From: Luzula sylvatica
Taxonomy: Eukaryota; Streptophyta; Magnoliopsida; Poales; Juncaceae
Reading direction: 5' to 3'
DNA length: 64,000 nucleotides
NCBI GenBank assembly: GCA_946800325.1
Contig: OX326959.1
Coordinates: 44,887,566 to 44,951,565, forward strand
Part shown: piece by piece, positions 61,871 to 64,000 of the stretch
How the letters are laid out: each line of letters opens with the position of its first letter
Numbering within the stretch: position 1 is the first letter of the stretch
Program-made: the position numbers and the translations under genes
The notes under the pieces: generated by a model
The model's database searches: none
What the model saw: only the letters and a program-made list of their open reading frames with translations
Told to the model about the DNA's origin: nothing

Positions 61871-64000
61871 ATGAAAAATGAGGTATTTTGCTCATTTTAG
61901 AGAACTATTTTGGTCTTTTTTAGAAAAAATGATAATTGATATTTTTTAAGGTGTTAGACTTCAGTTTTTGATTTTTTGCAAAAAATGGGAAAAATAGAAA
62001 TTTGTATGTGTTAGTCTTCAATCACGAAGTTTTTTGAGAAAAAACATGAATATTGAAGTATTTTGCTCATTTTAGAGAACTATTTTGGACTCTTTTAGAA
62101 AATATGATAATTGATATTTTTTAAGGTGTTAGACATCAGTTTTTTATTTTTTGCAAAAAATTGGAAAAATCGAAATTTGTATGTGTTAGTCTTCAATCAC
62201 GGAATTTTTTGAGAAAAGCATGAAAAATGAAGTATTTTGCTCATTTTAGAGAACTATTTTGGTCTTTTTTAGAAAAAATGATAATTGATATTTTTGAAGG
62301 TGTTAGACTTCAGTTTTTGATTTTTTGCTAAAAATTGGAAAAATTGAAATTTGTCTGTGTTAGTCTTCAATCACGGAATTTTTTGAGAAAAACATGAAAA
62401 GTGAAGTATTTTGCTTATTTTAGAGAACTATTTTTGTCTTTTTTTGAAAAAATGATAATTGATATTTTTGAAGGTGTTAGACTTCAGTTTTTGATTTTAT
62501 GCAAAAAACATGAAAAACAGAAATTTGTATGTGTTAGTCTTCAATCCCGGAGTTTTTTGAGAAAAACATGAAAAATGAAGTATTTTGCTCATTTTAGTGA
62601 ACTATTTTGGTCTTTTTTAGAAAAAATGATAATTGATATTTTTTAAGGTGTTAGACTTCAGTTTTTGATTTTTTGCAAAAAATTGGTAAAATTGAAATTT
62701 GTATGTGTTAGTCTTTTATCACGGAATTTTTTGAGAAAAACATGAAAAATGAAGTATTTTGCTCATTTTAGAGAACTATTTTTGTCTTTTTTAGAAAAAA
62801 TTATAATTGATATTTTTGAAGGTGACTTCAGTTTTTAATTTTATGCAAAAAATAGGAAAAATAGAAAATTGTATGTGTTAGTCTTCAATCCCGGAGTTTT
62901 TTGAGAAAAACATGAAAAATGAAGTATTTTGCTCATTTTAGTGAACTATTTTGGTCTTTTTTCGAAAAAATGATAATTGATATTTTTTAAGGTGTTAGAC
63001 TTCAGTTTTTGATTTTTTGCAAAAAAATGGAAAAATTGAAATTTGTAGGTGTTAGTCTTCAATCACGGAATTTTTTGAGAAAAACATGAAAAATGAAGTA
63101 TTTTGCTTATTTTGGAGAACTATTTTGGTCTTTTTTAGAAAAAATTATAATTGATATTTTTTAAGGTGTTAGACTTCAGTTTTTGATTTTTTGCAAAAAA
63201 ATGGAAAAATTGAAATTTGTATGTGTTAATCTTCAATCCCGGAGTTTTTTGAGAAAATAATGAAAAATGAAGTATTTTGCTCATTTTAGTGAACTATTTT
63301 GGTCTTTTTTAGAAAAAATTATAATTGATATTTTTTAAGGTGTTAGACTTCAGTATTTTATTTTAGGCAAAAAAATAGGAAAAATAGAAATTTGTATGTG
63401 TTAGTCTTCAATCCCGGAGTTTTTTGAGAAAAACATGAAAAATGAGGTATTTTGCTCATTTTAGAGAACTATTTTGGTCTTTTTTAGAAAAAATGATAAT
63501 TGATATTTTTTAAGGTGTTAGACTTCAGTTTTTGATTTTTTGCAAAAAATGGGAAAAATAGAAATTTGTATGTGTTAGTCTTCAATCACGAAGTTTTTTG
63601 AGAAAAAACATGAATATTGAAGTATTTTGCTCATTTTAGAGAACTATTTTGGACTCTTTTAGAAAATATGATAATTGATATTTTTTAAGGTGTTAGACAT
63701 CAGTTTTTTATTTTTTGCAAAAAATTGGAAAAATCGAAATTTGTATGTGTTAGTCTTCAATCACGGAATTTTTTGAGAAAAGCATGAAAAATGAAGTATT
63801 TTGCTCATTTTAGAGAACTATTTTGGTCTTTTTTAGAAAAAATGATAATTGATATTTTTGAAGGTGTTAGACTTCAGTTTTTGATTTTTTGCTAAAAATT
63901 GGAAAAATTGAAATTTGTCTGTGTTAGTCTTCAATCACGGAATTTTTTGAGAAAAACATGAAAAGTGAAGTATTTTGCTTATTTTAGAGAACTATTTTTG
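61790..64000. repeat. 9-monomer repeat (~1563 bp), about 1.4 copies
   Basis: CAGTATTTTATTTTAGGC occurs near 61788 and 63351, and ATGAGGTAT at 61878 and 63442. The unusual ATGAAAAGTG monomer followed by TTTTGCTTATTTT recurs near 62.40 and 63.96 kb. The second copy runs off the window. Confidence 0.7.

Larger units (their letters stand above)
1..64000. repeat. 174-bp AT-rich satellite array, about 367 monomers
   Basis: Every line of the window can be read as the same ~174-bp unit. It runs GTGTTAGACTTCAG, a T-rich/A-rich core, GTGTTAGTCTTCAATC(A/C)CGG, a second core, then CATTTTAG(A/T)GAACTATTTTGG and a third core ending in GATATTTTT(G/T)AAGG. All monomers point the same way, and no non-satellite sequence interrupts them. 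Hand-counted composition of one monomer is about 24% G+C. Spacing between equivalent diagnostic variants is always close to a multiple of 174 bp. Head-to-tail arrays of nucleosome-sized monomers with higher-order repeats are characteristic of eukaryotic centromeres and pericentromeres; that role is inferred, not shown. The family is not one I recognise. It may be transcribed as noncoding RNA, but I see no promoter, terminator or RNA gene. Confidence 0.98.
54230..64000. repeat. Older mosaic satellite region, right side
   Basis: About 56 monomers of mixed variant classes, ordered much like those in 22.6-34.5 kb. The part at 55.99-56.55 kb matches 33.89-34.45 kb at a constant offset of 22100 bp (GTTAAGTC at 33992 and 56092; TTTAGCTAAT at 34391 and 56491). 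It contains several local repeats, listed separately. No gene, RNA gene or insertion is visible, and the array continues past the window end. Confidence 0.75.

Noticed and set aside
1..64000. CRISPR array
   Set aside because: The whole ~174-bp unit repeats with no unique spacers between short identical repeats, the variants are shared between copies, and the G+C content and HOR structure are those of a eukaryotic satellite.
1..64000. Primate alpha satellite, given the similar ~171-bp period
   Set aside because: The sequence does not resemble the alpha-satellite consensus and the CENP-B box pattern (TTCG, then A, then CGGG at fixed spacing) is absent. The similarity is only in length.
1..64000. 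A previously undescribed protein-coding system
   Set aside because: No frame longer than 94 codons exists, all frames are satellite-derived, and there is no non-repetitive sequence to encode one. The interest of the window is architectural.

Overview
The whole 64-kb window is one uninterrupted tandem satellite array. A single AT-rich monomer of about 174 bp (roughly 24% G+C, counted by hand on one monomer) repeats head to tail, always in the same orientation, from base 1 to base 64000: about 367 copies. I found no unique sequence, transposable element, tRNA, rRNA, inverted segment or credible protein gene. Arrays of this scale, with nucleosome-sized monomers and multi-monomer higher-order repeats (HORs), are typical of eukaryotic centromeric or pericentromeric heterochromatin. 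I do not recognise the monomer. It does not look like primate alpha satellite or Arabidopsis CEN180, and I cannot name the species. A centromeric role is inference from architecture only.

The monomer itself has structure. It divides into three related subunits of 57, 59 and 58 bp. Each has a TTAG motif near its start and a T6-NN-A4-6 dyad about 22 bp in. The 174-bp unit therefore looks like an old trimer of a ~58-bp repeat. Monomers fall into recurring variants, for example CCCGGAG versus CACGGAA versus CACGAAG in subunit 2, and TTTTATGC, TTTTAGGC or TTTTGCTA in subunit 1. The order of these variants shows how the array was built.

Layout: (1) 1-22645, very long HOR units: a 33-monomer unit of 5748 bp (A1), a version lacking 14 monomers, 3311 bp (B), a second full unit (A2), and an expanded unit of 7838 bp (A3) containing a 16-monomer tandem duplication. 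A1+B repeats as A2+start of A3 at a constant offset of 9059 bp. (2) 22646 to ~34480, an older mosaic with a degenerate 12-monomer (~2085 bp) periodicity and several 1-, 2- and 4-monomer slips. (3) 34481 to ~41830, the cleanest block: a 10-monomer HOR of exactly 1741 bp in four full copies plus a partial one, with alternating variants showing that it was doubled as a 20-mer (3482 bp). (4) ~41650-49120, a 13-monomer HOR (2261 bp) interrupted at 46190-47355 by a segment copied from the 10-mer block. (5) ~48610-54230, a 14-monomer HOR (2438 bp). (6) ~54230-64000, an older mosaic like region 2, with 16-, 10- and 9-monomer repeats and short slips.

No genes act together here. The content is structural DNA, and the information lies in its nested history of unequal exchange. 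Open reading frames of 61-94 codons exist only because the monomer is exactly 58 codons long and some variants lack stops; they are not annotated as genes. Copy boundaries below are nominal, since a tandem repeat has no natural start. Periods were measured by hand between diagnostic variants.
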